Shown here piece after piece: positions 24,540-35,320 of a stretch of DNA of 64,000 nt. The position numbers and the translations under genes are program-made. Within the stretch, counting starts at the first letter, position 1. The number at the start of each line of letters is the position of its first letter. This DNA comes from Druceiella hillmani (taxonomy: Eukaryota; Arthropoda; Insecta; Lepidoptera; Hepialidae). Location: contig JAYKKI010000032.1 in the NCBI GenBank assembly GCA_039881145.1, forward strand, positions 14,821,501 through 14,885,500. The letters are read 5' to 3'. Under the pieces are notes generated by a model. That model was given only the letters and a program-made list of their open reading frames with translations. It was not told the DNA's origin and made no database searches.

Positions 24540-24770
24540 ATAGATAAACTGGTTATTGAAATATCGAAAATAGACGGAAAGACTTTGCTTGATATTCTAT
24601 CCGCTGATATGATCAAGTTAAAATCATCACAGGACTCCGTGTCATTGCCCCTCTTAGACAAACCGAAGATAAGATACTATGGAAGTAGCTGGCCGCCTCC
24701 TCCAGCAAAGCTCTTCAAGACGGGCACAACCTTCAATGATAAATATGCGACAAGGAAGAATTACTCATGA
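24540..24770 (+). other. Coding-like stretch, unrecognised
   Basis: Open for 76 codons from just after a TAA at 24,537 to TGA at 24,768-24,770. The predicted peptide is unusually protein-like for this window: LVIEISKIDGKTLLDILSAD, then SLPLLDKPKIRYYGSSWPPP and PAKLFKTGTTFNDKY. There is no ATG until codon 25 (at 24,612 in ADMIKLK), so if real it is an exon or a 5'-truncated fragment, perhaps of a mobile element. I recognise no family. Base composition is more balanced than both flanks. Chance remains possible. Confidence 0.25.
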
Positions 24771-25503
24771 AATCATCAAAATAAAAGGGAAAAAACAATA
24801 AAAATATGAAAATTTCAAGAAAAGCAAATGCTAAATATTTAATTTTCAATACATCATTATCCATTCGATTCATTAGATCCCTGTATTGTCGATTTTTAAT
24901 TAAGACTTACATTTCACAAAAAAGTTTATTAAAACCTATTAAATACTGTAAATCTATGATTAAAATACTGAAAACTTTCAAGGAAATGAAATAATGTAAA
25001 TAATCTTGATCAACGTATATTTTAATAGTAGACTTCCATACTCGTAAGCACAGGCGTAAGTCTTGTAAGTACAGGCGTCAGTTTTTTCGTTGTATTACTA
25101 TAACAAATATATTCTGCTTTACATTTTAAAGAATTTATGGCACACACGATTATGAAATTTTCACAATATCCTTTTCTTTCTTTTTCATCCAGTCTACCTG
25201 TAAATTTGTCCCAAATTTAAAAAATGTAAAATAAAAAATGGCGTTTACCATTTTTTATTTTAAATTTCTGTTTTATGTCAATATATTAATTATTATGTCA
25301 ATTTATGTCAATATATTAATTCTTATACATTCTATTTTATGTCCATATATTAAGCAAAAGCTGGAAAATAAAATTATTGTACCTTTTTTTCTTATTTCTA
25401 TCTGTGCTTGTATTTAAATCAGCCGTTTACTAGCATAACATGGTCCAAGTAAGCGACATAGCGCACCACGGCGTTCTGTATATGACAATATAATGTTTCC
25501 TAT

Positions 25504-25505
<2 letters not shown>
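24771..25505. other. A+T-rich DNA with a small hairpin
   Basis: Inverted repeat TAAAATAAAAAATGG (25,227-25,241) and its exact complement (25,248-25,262) with loop CGTTTA. Next to it TATGTCAATATATTAATT recurs irregularly (25,275-25,355). No gene recognised. Confidence 0.6.
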
Positions 25506-25543
<38 letters not shown>

Positions 25544-25544
25544 T

Positions 25545-25579
<35 letters not shown>

Positions 25580-25619
25580 ATATATATATATACATACATA
25601 TATATACACACATATATAT
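25506..25619. repeat. (TA)n microsatellite
   Basis: About 110 bp of TA with a few TATG, TTTA and TACA interruptions. Frames open across it on both strands give Tyr-Ile repeats and are not genes. Confidence 0.95.
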
Positions 25620-26150
25620 GAGCGAAGCTCTAAGGCAAAATTTCATTTATTTAGAGGACACATATTTATTGAAGGGTTTCATTCAAAATACACTATGAAA
25701 TACATTAATTCCTATAGAACAATATTTATAGTAACATGCAAGTACATAAATACTGATAGCTACTTATTAACAAAGTATGAAAGCTTCATTATCCTAGAAC
25801 CTGAACTTCAAAAAACTACTAAAGCTATTTTGAAGCGAAATAAGCCATTTTATCACCTGGTTTCTGAACTTATTTTCTTTACAAAAATATTTAGTCTTTC
25901 GTTTGGACGTGTCATGTGTACGTTTGGAAAATATTATTAATTAACTGTAAGATTGTTAAAATACGCTCAACGCTTTATATAACAATTATTTTTTAGGTAA
26001 ATTTTTTTTAAATAAGTGTGCTTGACACTAAAATTTAAAACTACCATACCTTATTTTCTGTCCACTTGATTGTAATTAACAAAGCTTATATTTTAGCTCA
26101 GATCTTATAAAATCCAGCCCTGGAAACTTCATGAAAATTACTTCAGTGGC
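25620..26150. other. A+T-rich DNA, nothing recognised
   Basis: The plus-strand frame leaving the TA tract (to 25,940) has no ATG downstream of the tract supported by context, and no recognisable domain. Confidence 0.5.
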
Positions 26151-26345
26151 TCTTTTCTAATGCTCGTACAAATAAACAGACAAATAAACGGAGACAAACA
26201 CTTCAAAAATAATATTATTGTGTTCCATAACTTTTATATTTTTTTAAAGACACTTAAATATTTTTTTGTAAATATTCTCAATGTGCATACATATACGCCA
26301 ATACTATAATTGCATTATATTTCCAGATGTAGAAGAACTATGGGA
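26151..26345 (+). repeat. Dispersed repeat tail
   Basis: Contains ACAAATAAACAGACAAATAA, TTTTTTTGTAAATATTCTCA and GCATTATATTTCCAGATGTA in the same order as in the copies at 1,090-1,480 and 1,545-1,925. A third, diverged member of that family. Confidence 0.6.
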
Positions 26346-26651
26346 TAAGATAAAGGAAAACCGAATTAAGATTAAATGATTTACTTCGTGTCAAGGTAAC
26401 AATATTTTGTTTTTTTTTTATATTTACTTGCCACGATCAAAACTACAGATTGCTCTTAGCAATAAGCGAAAATGAAATTAAATAATACTTTATGATCAGT
26501 TTAATATTCAAGGGCTAACGTATGCTACTCCAACTATACTTCACCGCACAAAAGGCCGCCTCTGGGTGCATCGTTAAAATGTGTGATTGTCACCTTTTTT
26601 AGTGGGGCGCGTCGGTCGGCTCGCGGGCGCTCTTTGACGGTGACCGCACTC
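26346..26651. other. A+T-rich DNA leading into a G+C-elevated island
   Basis: 26,535-26,651 contains AAAGGCCGCCTCTGGGTGC and GGGGCGCGTCGGTCGGCTCG, the most G+C-rich short patch in this third of the window. No frame or repeat match. Candidate regulatory element. Confidence 0.35.
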
Positions 26652-27098
26652 ATTATACGAGTAAATGACGTAATGCCGCCTATTTACTCTTGTCATCTTA
26701 TTCCTATACTCTACCCTATATCGAGTGGATGGACACCTAAGATTACTTTGTAATGTGAGTATCTTACGTGTGATAAAATTTTGTGGAAACTCTTTAATTG
26801 TGATTTAAATGTATTGTAGAAACACGTGAAAGATACACATTTTTGTAACATAAAGTTCAATCTTCTTTCTGTATTATACGAGTAAATGACGTAATGCCAC
26901 CTATTTACTCTTGTCATCTTATTCCTATACTCTACCCTATATCGAGTAGATGGATACCTGAGATTACTTTGTAATGTGAGTATCTTACGTGTGATAAAAT
27001 TTTGTGGAAACTGTTTAATTGTGATTTGAATGTATTGTAGAAAGACGTGAAAGATACACATTTTTGTAACATAAAATTCAATCTTCTTTATGTATTAT
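26652..27098. repeat. Direct tandem duplication, 221 bp unit
   Basis: ATTATACGAGTAAATGACGT starts at 26,652 and 26,873; the copies are about 95% alike by eye. The minus-strand open frame across both copies reads the same DNA in two different frames, because 221 is not a multiple of three, which argues against a protein. The unit carries CACGTG only in the first copy. Confidence 0.95.
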
Positions 27099-27999
27099 AA
27101 AGAGACTGAATATTTAAGAATACATTTTTAATTAGGCGCGCGGTTTAGAGGTGAAAGTTCTTTCCAACTTAAAGAATTTAATAAAAAGTAAAGTTAGGTT
27201 TTACATTTTTACATCTCACACTTTTACATCTCACTGTACTAAGATTAAATAAGGTATTATCACCTATTTATTTTCATCATTTGTAACCCGACCCTTTTTA
27301 GATAATGGAACGTTTACATTTTAAAAGTGTAAGTTCAATATGAATCATATATAGAGATTATGAATATATAGTACTGCTTGTGTTGTTTATGTGACTGTTC
27401 TTTCAATTATTTTAATGACATCTCTTAATAAATGTGTGGTCATATTTTGATGATAACGTAAGTATTGTTATATTAACTTATATGCAACAATACTTAATGT
27501 AATGCAATATGATGAGACTTAACATCCTTGCAGAATTTCTAATAGAAAAAAAATTACATAGAAAGAACTTATTTAGGAAACCATGAAGTTTTAGTGTTCA
27601 TAATTTGGTTTTGAATTGGTTACTTCATGAACTTGTTTTGTAGGAAAATTATTACGCTTTAGCAATCAGGCAAACAGGTAATGGTGATGGCGAATACAAA
27701 ATTTACCTATTTATTTGTTTAGTTTTTCGTGAAAATTTTACGTTTAAAACATCATAATAAGGATACGACTATATGATGATAAAACTAACGATCATCTTTC
27801 CGAAATCGCAAATTGGATGGAAAACTTCTTTGCTAGACTCGAAGATCGACGCAAAATTCAGAATTGAACAACTACAGATTATTGATTAGAAAATGTAATA
27901 TTTATGTAAAGCAATCTTAGTTTAGAATATAACTTTCATTTTAATGAAAAAAAGAAGCCAAGTTTTAAATTTAAAATATTAGGAACCGTAAGAATTTCA
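27099..27999. other. A+T-rich DNA with one short coding-like run
   Basis: 27,762-27,869 reads on the plus strand as DDKTNDHLSEIANWMENFFA then RLEDRRKIQN and stop, more protein-like than its flanks and vaguely like the C-terminal part of a mariner transposase. It is too short to assign. The rest is featureless. Confidence 0.3.
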
Positions 28000-28194
28000 T
28001 GAAAATTCCTTCAGTATCGCGTAATACTAAGATTTACAAACATTCACAAAAAGAAATCAAAATCCTGAAAACAATATTTTTGTTTTCTGCTACTATTATT
28101 ATATTCCCCTAAGTAATTTTTTCATAAATCTTCAATCTTCATTGTACGCACATGCCAATTTCACAATGTTATTATACGTTTAGATGAAATAGCT
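28000..28194 (+). repeat. Diverged dispersed repeat tail
   Basis: Similar order to the copy at 26,151: CATGAAAATTCCTTCAGTAT, ACAAACATTCACAAAAAG, a T-rich run, then ATTATACGTTTAGATGAAA. A fourth, more decayed member. Confidence 0.5.
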
Positions 28195-28470
28195 TAACTA
28201 TTTCTTAAAACTAAAAGCGTAGTTTTAATTGTCAAGAATTTAATATTTTTTAATTAGAATAGTGCACTATTTTGAGTAATTTTTACTATGTTTTAAAACT
28301 AAAAGCCTTGTTAAGATTTTATTGTCAAAAATTTAATAATTTTTTAATTGAAATAGTTCACTACTTTGAGTAATTCCTACCTACTACTAGTTTTAAAAAT
28401 ACTAAAAGGGTAGTTAAGATTTAATTGTTAAGAATTTAATCTTTTTTAATAATTTTTATAACTACTTTAG
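28195..28470. repeat. Diverged tandem repeat, about 100-115 bp, 2.5-3 copies
   Basis: Each unit has AAAACTAAAAGNNTWGTTAAG, then TTGTCAARAATTTAAT and CACTAYTTTGAGTAATT. Copies differ by indels and substitutions, so this is an old array. Confidence 0.8.
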
Positions 28471-28499
28471 TATTTCTTTCTAATTATGTGTGCAGTGTA

Positions 28500-28518
28500 T
28501 CATCATCATCATCATCAT
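28500..28518. repeat. (CAT)n microsatellite
   Basis: Six CAT trinucleotides in a row. Confidence 0.9.
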
Positions 28519-29399
28519 ATATTAATACGCTAAGGTTTTAAGATGTTACTCTCCCTTTTTAGAAAAAACCTCACAACTAATCCACATAAATTATATATCA
28601 TTTTATAGATAATTGCTTGCTCTACTGGCATCCACAACTAAAAAATTTAGTATTGCTATTGTTTTTGCAAATTAATTAATTATTAAAATTATATACACAA
28701 AACAGCAATGCTGCCATCTAACGGCTCAACGTCAATATGATTGACGGTCGGTAAAATTTTTGTTTAATTTCAAATCCACTCACGTATAAATAAAGTGGCG
28801 CTTTAGCTCAATGCTTTTGATACTTGCGCCTCTATATGTCAATTTTAGTAAAATATTTGTTTGATCTGTCATCTGAGCTTCATAATGGAATAAATAATAA
28901 TGCGAAGACTTTGCACGGGTCACGCTAGTAAAGCGTATTAGGCTTTCTTCTAGAAACAATAGACCAAATCAATATACTGAAAAAGGAAGGAAAAAAACTG
29001 ATAATTCAAATAATGGTTGAACACATCGTAATATTACTTTAAATCCAAGAAAACGCCTGCTAAATGTTTCACATTCTTTTTAAAAAAAAGATAAGCTACC
29101 TTTTCATCAAGAATGATATTATTTAGAACTCGTTAAATTAACTAGATATTAATTTTTTTACCATGCTTAATTTTTTAATTTAAAAAGAAATTGAGATATT
29201 ATAAAAATATTACAGGTAAATTAGCTCTTTAAATTTACTTAAACAATTATAAATTTACTTAACTAATGTATTGTATTTATTTTTAACCATAATAAACCAT
29301 CTATTTATCTATAATTATATAAATACAATAAATGTCGAAATACATAAAATTTTACACAAGTGATTTGAATACACAACTCAATTATAAAACTAAATATTC
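28519..29399. other. A+T-rich DNA; balanced patch at 28.70-28.92 kb
   Basis: 28,705-28,920 includes GCTGCCATCTAACGGCTCAA and AAGTGGCGCTTTAGCTCA, and looks like a decayed mobile element (strings of this kind recur in insect repeats). No frame or ends can be defined. The rest is featureless. Confidence 0.4.
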
Positions 29400-29960
29400 A
29401 CGAGCAACACGACATATTAACGACAAAGCCTAGGCCCTTCAAATTGTCACAAACGTCTAAGTAGTACACCCACATTACGAAATGGCCTTCCACAAAGGCC
29501 TACTCTTGGCCTACATAAGCTGGAATATCCACGGACACAAATTTATTTATATTAGCAATAAACTGAGCGACCGAGCGGCGTCGTCTCCATTATTAAAGCT
29601 CTTTGTCCCCAAGGCACTTTAAAAAGTCACAAGTCACCAGCTCGGACTGAGAAGAGACCGAAATGACATTTCAATGTTGATTTTATATTGTCCACCATAA
29701 CGAACCGTATGTTGCCATCGTACATTTACTGCTGATCTCATGCGAGATTCAATCTCCGACAAAGTGTCGCAGCCTCTCTCGAGCGATCACAAAGGCCGAC
29801 GCCCGTGACACTGCTCTCATTGTATTGTTTCGGATATCTCCTTTTATTATTTTTATTCTTATCTGCCTCGAGGTGAGTTTTTAATATTTTTACGCCGGCT
29901 CAAGAGGCTATTGGCGCTTTGACGGATAGGTAATTTGATTTTGTTGACAGATAGATAAAT
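29400..29960. other. Long G+C-elevated island, candidate conserved non-coding element
   Basis: At about 560 bp this is the longest island. It holds AGCCTAGGCCCTTCAAATTG, TCCACAAAGGCCTACTCTTG, GAGCGACCGAGCGGCGTCG, AGCTCTTTGTCCCCAAGGC and GATCACAAAGGCCGACGCC. The repeated ACAAAGG/CTTTGT matches fit the HMG-box (TCF/SOX) core. Stops occur in every frame, there is no array and no match elsewhere in the window. I infer a regulatory block rather than a gene. Confidence 0.4.
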
Positions 29961-29986
29961 TCGTTTAATGGCTTTTGTATTAATCG

Positions 29987-30394
29987 ATGCTGACTCGGCA
30001 TTTATGGGCGTGCGAGCTTCAGATGTTTGTGACGAAATGTGTCACGGACAATCGTGCCGTAAATGTGTTGACTATTTTTTATGATTTCTTTTTTTTTATT
30101 TGTATCCTGTTTAGTTTTTGCCAGTCATTAGGAATGGTTTTAAGTAGTGTTGCATCCGAACATGCTATATATCTATACAATCTATATATTTATGAAAAAA
30201 TTCTCGAGTTCGGTTTCAGTAATGAAATAGTCGGCTTTCCACAAATGTTTTTTTTATTATTATACAAGACAGGTGTGATATGTTCTGCTTTAATACTTTG
30301 CAATGAAATGAGTTTAAAATTAGGAATGGAATATAGAGTTTTAATTAAAACAATACTTTGTTTTAAACGGTGGGGTAAACATTTAATTTCGTAG
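29987..30394 (+). other. 135-codon open frame, unrecognised
   Basis: ATG at 29,987 to TAG at 30,392-30,394, the longest ATG-started frame here outside mobile elements and simple repeats. The product would have two or three hydrophobic stretches (one at about residues 32-46 is Phe-rich because of a T-run). It resembles no family I know. Frames of this length are expected only occasionally by chance at this base composition, so it is noted; there is no splice, repeat or domain support. Confidence 0.15.
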
Positions 30395-30572
30395 CGTCAA
30401 AAAATTTGTGACCTCACTAAGCCTTTATCAACGTCAAATTCTCACATAAGAATATTATAAGGTCTGGTAAATATGGATATTAGTAATTTTTTAATTTTCA
30501 ATACATTGAAGTGAAGTTTAAAGTATAACTTTCAATTATATAAAATATGAACTCAATACGCAATCCACACAA
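30395..30572. other. A+T-rich DNA, nothing recognised
   Basis: Featureless spacer. Confidence 0.5.
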
Positions 30573-30647
30573 AACAATATGGCGCAATGGTTAAGGGGTA
30601 TACTACCACACAGAGATGTGGGTTCATACTCGAGGTCATCCTTTTTT
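30573..30647 (+). repeat. tRNA-derived remnant (SINE head or tRNA pseudogene)
   Basis: A-box-like TGGCGCAATGGTTAAGG starts at 30,580 and a B-box-like GGTTCATACTC at 30,621-30,631, at tRNA-like spacing; CCACA/TGTGG could form an anticodon stem; a T6 run at 30,642-30,647 could end Pol III transcription. The acceptor stem does not pair and the T stem is weak, so it is not a working tRNA. The A box is closest to tRNA-Trp/Arg-type D-arms. Confidence 0.45.
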
Positions 30648-30979
30648 CAATTAATTAATTTTAATGAATATTGCAAAACGTTTACTATTATTGATTTTTA
30701 TTAATATCTTAAATATGACATATTTTAAAATGAAATATATATTTTAAAATCCGATAGTGAACATTCAAAAATATTTGCTGGAAATTTAATTTTTTTTTTA
30801 AATATCATATATTGTATATACTTATCAATTTAACGAACAAGTTATGCGGACTCCCAAATTATTTTCTTCAGAATTTTATATAAGATACTTTTAGAGATAT
30901 TGCTGAATATGTACACAAGAGTAGTATTCAAACTCTGAAACTATTGTGGTCAAAATCATGAACAAATCAGCATTACTTG
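30648..30979. other. A+T-rich DNA, nothing recognised
   Basis: No feature seen. Confidence 0.55.
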
Positions 30980-31388
30980 CAGTTTATCCATAATTTATTG
31001 CGAACTATAGCCATGACTCTACTTGTAGTTTATCCATTATTTACCACGAAGTACAGCAGTGATTTTACTTACAGCTTATTCCCTTATTTACCGCAAACTA
31101 CGGAGATAATTTATTTACATTTTATCCATTATTTACCGCGAACTATAGCGATGATTTTATGTATAGATTATTCCTTATTTATCACGAATTATAGATATAA
31201 TTTTACTTATATTTTATCCATTGTTTACCGCGAACTATAGCGACGATTTTATTTGTAGTTTATTCCTTATTTACGACGAACTATAGAGATGATTTTACTT
31301 ATATTTTATCCATTGTTTACTGCGAATTATAGCGATGATTTTATTTATAATTTATCCATTGTTTACCGTGAACTATGGCAATGATTTC
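30980..31388. repeat. Minisatellite, 46 bp unit in 92 bp dimers, about 9 copies
   Basis: The unit contains TTTATCCATTRTTTACCGCG then AACTATAGCGATGATTTTA. From the third unit on, two types alternate: one with TTATTCCNTTATTTA and AGATRATTT, the other with TTTTATCCATTGTTTACCG. This is a small higher-order repeat, meaning 92 bp dimers were amplified. The open frame at 30,977-31,240 is a read-through. Confidence 0.93.
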
Positions 31389-31799
31389 AAATGCTATAGA
31401 TTTTAAGAAATTCGCGTTATTCCTACACCCGTAACAATGTACTATGCAATATATTTATGTAATGAGAAAAATTATACTATTGTTTATAAATTCTCTCGAT
31501 ACAAGTTCTATTCGTACATGATACATTTTATTTATAAAAAACTTGTCAGAGCAAAAGTGAACACGAACTATTAAAAAAACTTTTAACTTAACACATGCAT
31601 GGGTTATAGAAAATTTGTTTTTCCTTGATAATAACTAATTTTTTCAGAGTATACAGGAAGATTTTAGAAATATCGAAATGGGCCCGGAAAATAAATATTA
31701 TGCTTCAGGTAAACATTTTCGTACAATTTCTATTTGCAGTCGTGCGATACATTCGTGCTCAAAACATTTTCCAAAACAGTTATTAGTAATTTAATTTTT
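31389..31799. other. A+T-rich DNA, nothing recognised
   Basis: No feature seen. Confidence 0.55.
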
Positions 31800-31855
31800 A
31801 TGGAATCGTCCAACTACCTTATACAATGACGCACAAGGTAGTTGCATGATTCCAT
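31800..31855. ncRNA. Pre-miRNA-sized hairpin
   Basis: Arms 31,800-31,820 (ATGGAATCGTCCAACTACCT..) and 31,835-31,855 pair at 19 of 21 positions with a 14 nt loop; weaker pairing extends about 8 bp outward (TTTTTATGG with CCATATAAAG). The size and shape fit a microRNA precursor, but I do not recognise a known miRNA. A tiny fold-back element is equally possible. Confidence 0.3.
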
Positions 31856-32999
31856 ATAAAGTTTTTATGTCAAGAATTTACCTAATTATCAAAACCGTGC
31901 CCTAGTCACAAATATAAGGAAGAACTTAAGATAGTTTAAATTGAATGTGTTTTGCGAATGGAATTTATAATGGTTATTTACAAATGGATTGTTTTCTGTC
32001 GTTAATAGTTATTGGGTACAAATAAACAATTAAACTCTAAATATAATATAAAAACAGAATAAGTATTTGGGTGCCATATATTATATCCATAAAATTACAT
32101 TAAAAAAATGGATGTTTAAATACAGCGTTGTACTGAAATATGCTTCAATGGCAAAAATGAAGAGCAGATCAGGTGAAACATTATATCTTGCCTAGCTTAA
32201 GCTATACAAAATAATACGTTTAAATATAACCCTATATCTAACTTGCAACTTTTCAACAATTTCCTGTAACTCTTTAGCGGAGGTCCACTTATGTAACTGA
32301 ATTTTTTTTCAATTTATAATACATCCACTGATTGTCTGTAAGTCTGCACAATATTGGTCAATAAATATTAACAATACCTAAAATCTAGGCCAGCATATTC
32401 CATATTAGTTCCCTGAGTAGATTGGTATTTCACTCCTGAGAAGAGCGATATATGGAGATGTATTTTCACATTAATATTTTAGGTAAAGTTAAATCACGGG
32501 AATGTTAGGAGGTGTTTTTTAGTCGCTGTGATTTTTCTAAGAATTAACCGATTCTTAAAACATTTAGAGTTTTTGCTAAAGCATTTCTTAAAAAGAAGAT
32601 ACTGAATACTCGTTCAATAAGGACAATCTCCCGCCCCGTTGATCGAAAAAGTTTTTCATATATACACTTTTGGGAGCCATGGAAGCCCCCAAATATTGAC
32701 ATGGTTAGGCAAGTAGTTAATAGTCCCAAGAGAAACTTGAGTCTAAAAAACTTGAGTGGTGATGGGCATAATATATGGATCACGAAAATATTTTAAATTA
32801 CTTGAACGCATTTACTTTATTAGCACTTAATAATGGACCGAATCATTTAATTAAGCTTTTCAATAAATTATATTTACAATTGATTTCCAAATAATATTAT
32901 TTCAAACACTTTTATTTAACGTTTTAAAAATGCAATAGTAAGCTAGTGACAATTACTCAAACCCGAATAACGAACATTCCCCAATAAATTAAATAGTCA
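31856..32999. other. A+T-rich DNA; unrecognised minus-strand frame
   Basis: 32,544-32,783 is open on the minus strand for 79 codons (GFHGSQKCIYEKLFRSTGRE..). It has no recognisable domain and is probably chance or an old fragment. The rest is featureless. Confidence 0.4.
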
Positions 33000-33340
33000 A
33001 AGAACGTTTCAAATAATGGCGAATCCTCATCCATTTCCCAACCCCCGTCCCCAAGTAAATTTAAAAGATCTATTCACAATCATTTATTTACCCTTAAACC
33101 CATTACCCCTTGTAAACACTCAATTGTCAACCATTTACGTTGAAACTCCGACAATATGAACGTCATCACATACGTCAAATTGTCACAGGAAACCCTTCCG
33201 ACAGGCCCTATGCAGCGTCGGACAGTGACTAATGGAAGGCAGTGTTAGGCACCTGATGCACAACCCTCTGAACTAGACACCTTGCTCCCTTTAGGGCCAC
33301 CTTTTTCATTGTACGCATTGTGTCACGACTATATTATGTC
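33000..33340. other. G+C-elevated island, candidate conserved non-coding element
   Basis: Contains CATTTCCCAACCCCCGTCCC, AGGAAACCCTTCCGACAGGC, CAGCGTCGGACAGTGACTAA, TAGGGCCACC. No open frame and no match within the window. Confidence 0.35.
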
Positions 33341-33939
33341 GCAACTTTATTCGAGTTAAAAAATTGTGCGTTTTTATTTAATATAATACTTAAAATGGTC
33401 GGTTCATTAAAATGACAAAGGATTCAGATCTTGGGTGGTAATTCAGACAGCTGCACCTCAGGCATTATGAGACGAGGAGTTTTGTGGAAAACGGATTAAT
33501 TTTGGAAAAATTATATTAATTAAAATGTAAATATAATGAGATACACAATATGTATATACTAAATGGAAAAAGCGACCTTGAGGATGGCAATTTATTTCAT
33601 TCAGTTTTTTAGAAATTGCCTGAAAATTATTTGTTTTGTGATGCGCCTCAAAAATATGATAGGTAAGTACAACATTTCGACATAATTCGGTTCTAGATAC
33701 GATTATCAGAAAAAATGGCACTGCACTATTACAGGAAGTTATTGAGTCCAAATAACGAGTTTTCTGAATAAAACAGTGCACAGAATCTCTCTATTCAATA
33801 ATTCAAAAAATAAATTTCGTGTGAATTGCAAAGAGTGGTAACTATGTACAAAATGCGAAATGCAAACGAATACCCAGGTGGAAGACAACTGCCGACTTTT
33901 GTCAGACAAGGTTGGTGACCGAATTTCTATTGACATACG
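33341..33939. other. A+T-rich DNA, nothing recognised
   Basis: Minus-strand frames at 33,458-33,781 and 33,739-33,936 resemble no family. Confidence 0.5.
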
Positions 33940-34200
33940 TGCTCCGCCGACTAAATGTCTCCCGTCTCCATTAGCACGTGTCCAATCGTATATTTAATCA
34001 TTTTCCTCGTTAGCGCAATTTAACTTGTAACGGTCGAATCGGTGAGAGTCGGTCAGATCAATTTCGGGGGACGTGTGATTTAAAATATTAAAAATCAGAT
34101 ATATATTATTCTCTGCGATTTTGTTCAGATTATGGAAGATTCAATCAAAAGACTGTTTTTATCCCCAGCGATCGAGCTGGTATTTAAGTTAATTCATTTT
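33940..34200. other. Small G+C-elevated island
   Basis: GTGCTCCGCCGACTAAATGT, GTCGAATCGGTGAGAGTCGG, CAATTTCGGGGGACGTGTG and CCCCAGCGATCGAGCTGG stand out from the flanks. No frame or repeat. Confidence 0.3.
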
Positions 34201-34748
34201 AACGAAATTTACCAGTAAGAGTAAAGAAGAAGAGAGATAAGAGACAATCAGATGGACATAATAAAGTAGGACATAACATGACGTAAAAAACTAAAATAGT
34301 TTTAATCTATAGAAGAATTAAAATATCTGTAAAAATACGAATATAACTGTATATTTCAATATATTTAAAAGGAGTTTCTGTATAAAAATTTTCTTTTTGG
34401 GATGTCGTCTCTAACCGAATGTAGGATCACCAAGGCTACCTTAAATTTATCAAATGTTGACTGATACAAGAATCTCGTAAACATTCCTTTAGATTAGTAT
34501 TTACCCATAAGTGCATCTGCTCTTGTTTTACAACGCATTTTTTCCAAAATCATGCGACTTGGAAAACTGAATTCTTGTAGTATTGTAGTAATTCATAATG
34601 ACCTAAGTGTAGACGTAAATAATAAAAAATTTAAGCTAAATTTAGAGAGGGGATAAAGCTATTTGTTTTCTTGTTTTCAATCCCACCGAGTGAAACATCG
34701 AATGATTTCACTTTAAGACTCTTAGGAGGTAATTTTCTTAGGAGGTAA
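34201..34748. other. A+T-rich DNA, nothing recognised
   Basis: TTAGGAGGTAATTTT occurs twice in tandem at 34,724-34,755. Confidence 0.55.
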
Positions 34749-35320
34749 TTTTATCTAAATATGCTTTGCCTATTTTTCATATTTGTTTGAAAGTTTATAA
34801 ATATAACTCTTAAAGTCATAGGAAAAATTTAAAAAAAGTTGGTTTTATTCACTATGAGGCCTTCATTACAATCCACAGAGACTTCTATCGTGTATCATAC
34901 TGTTTTTTTTAAATGTCTTTAATTATGGTACAGAACATATATAGCATTATCCAAATTCGACTCGCTTTTAGCCATTTCTTTATTATGGGGTTAGTTTATC
35001 TAAATATGCTTCTCCTATTTTTCATATCTATTCGAAACTTAATACGTATCCCAAATTTATATATCTATATAATATTTTTATATTTTTTATATTATTGAAA
35101 AAAATTAGTTTATATAAATATGCTTTGCCTATTTTTTCGTATCTATTCGAAAGTTAATACGTATCCTTAAATTATATCTGTATAATCTTTTTATATTATT
35201 GACAAAAATTAGTTTATATAAATATGCTTGGCCTATTTTTCGTATCTATTCGAAAGTTAATACGTATCCCTAATTTATATATCTTCATAATCTTTTTATA
35301 TTATGTATTATTGCCAAAAA
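34749..35320. repeat. Tandem repeat, about 105-115 bp, 3 adjacent copies plus one outlier
   Basis: TTTATMTAAATATGCTTNKC then CCTATTTTTCRTATCTATTC recurs at about 34,993, 35,108 and 35,213, with an older copy at about 34,749. The open frames at 34,913-35,098 and 35,224-35,451 read the repeat. Confidence 0.88.

Noticed and set aside
25503..25940. 145-codon plus-strand frame
   Set aside because: Its first part is (TA)n read as Tyr-Ile; the rest has random A+T-rich composition. The same holds for frames at 37,724-38,074, 44,834-45,208 and 45,772-46,092.
26711..27061. 116-codon minus-strand frame with an internally repeated peptide
   Set aside because: It spans the 221 bp duplication, and the two halves are the same DNA read in different frames, so it is not a duplicated protein domain.
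27762..27869. Short peptide NWMENFFARLEDRRKIQN as a mariner C-terminus
   Set aside because: Only a loose resemblance over about 20 residues; no terminal repeats or other transposase parts nearby.
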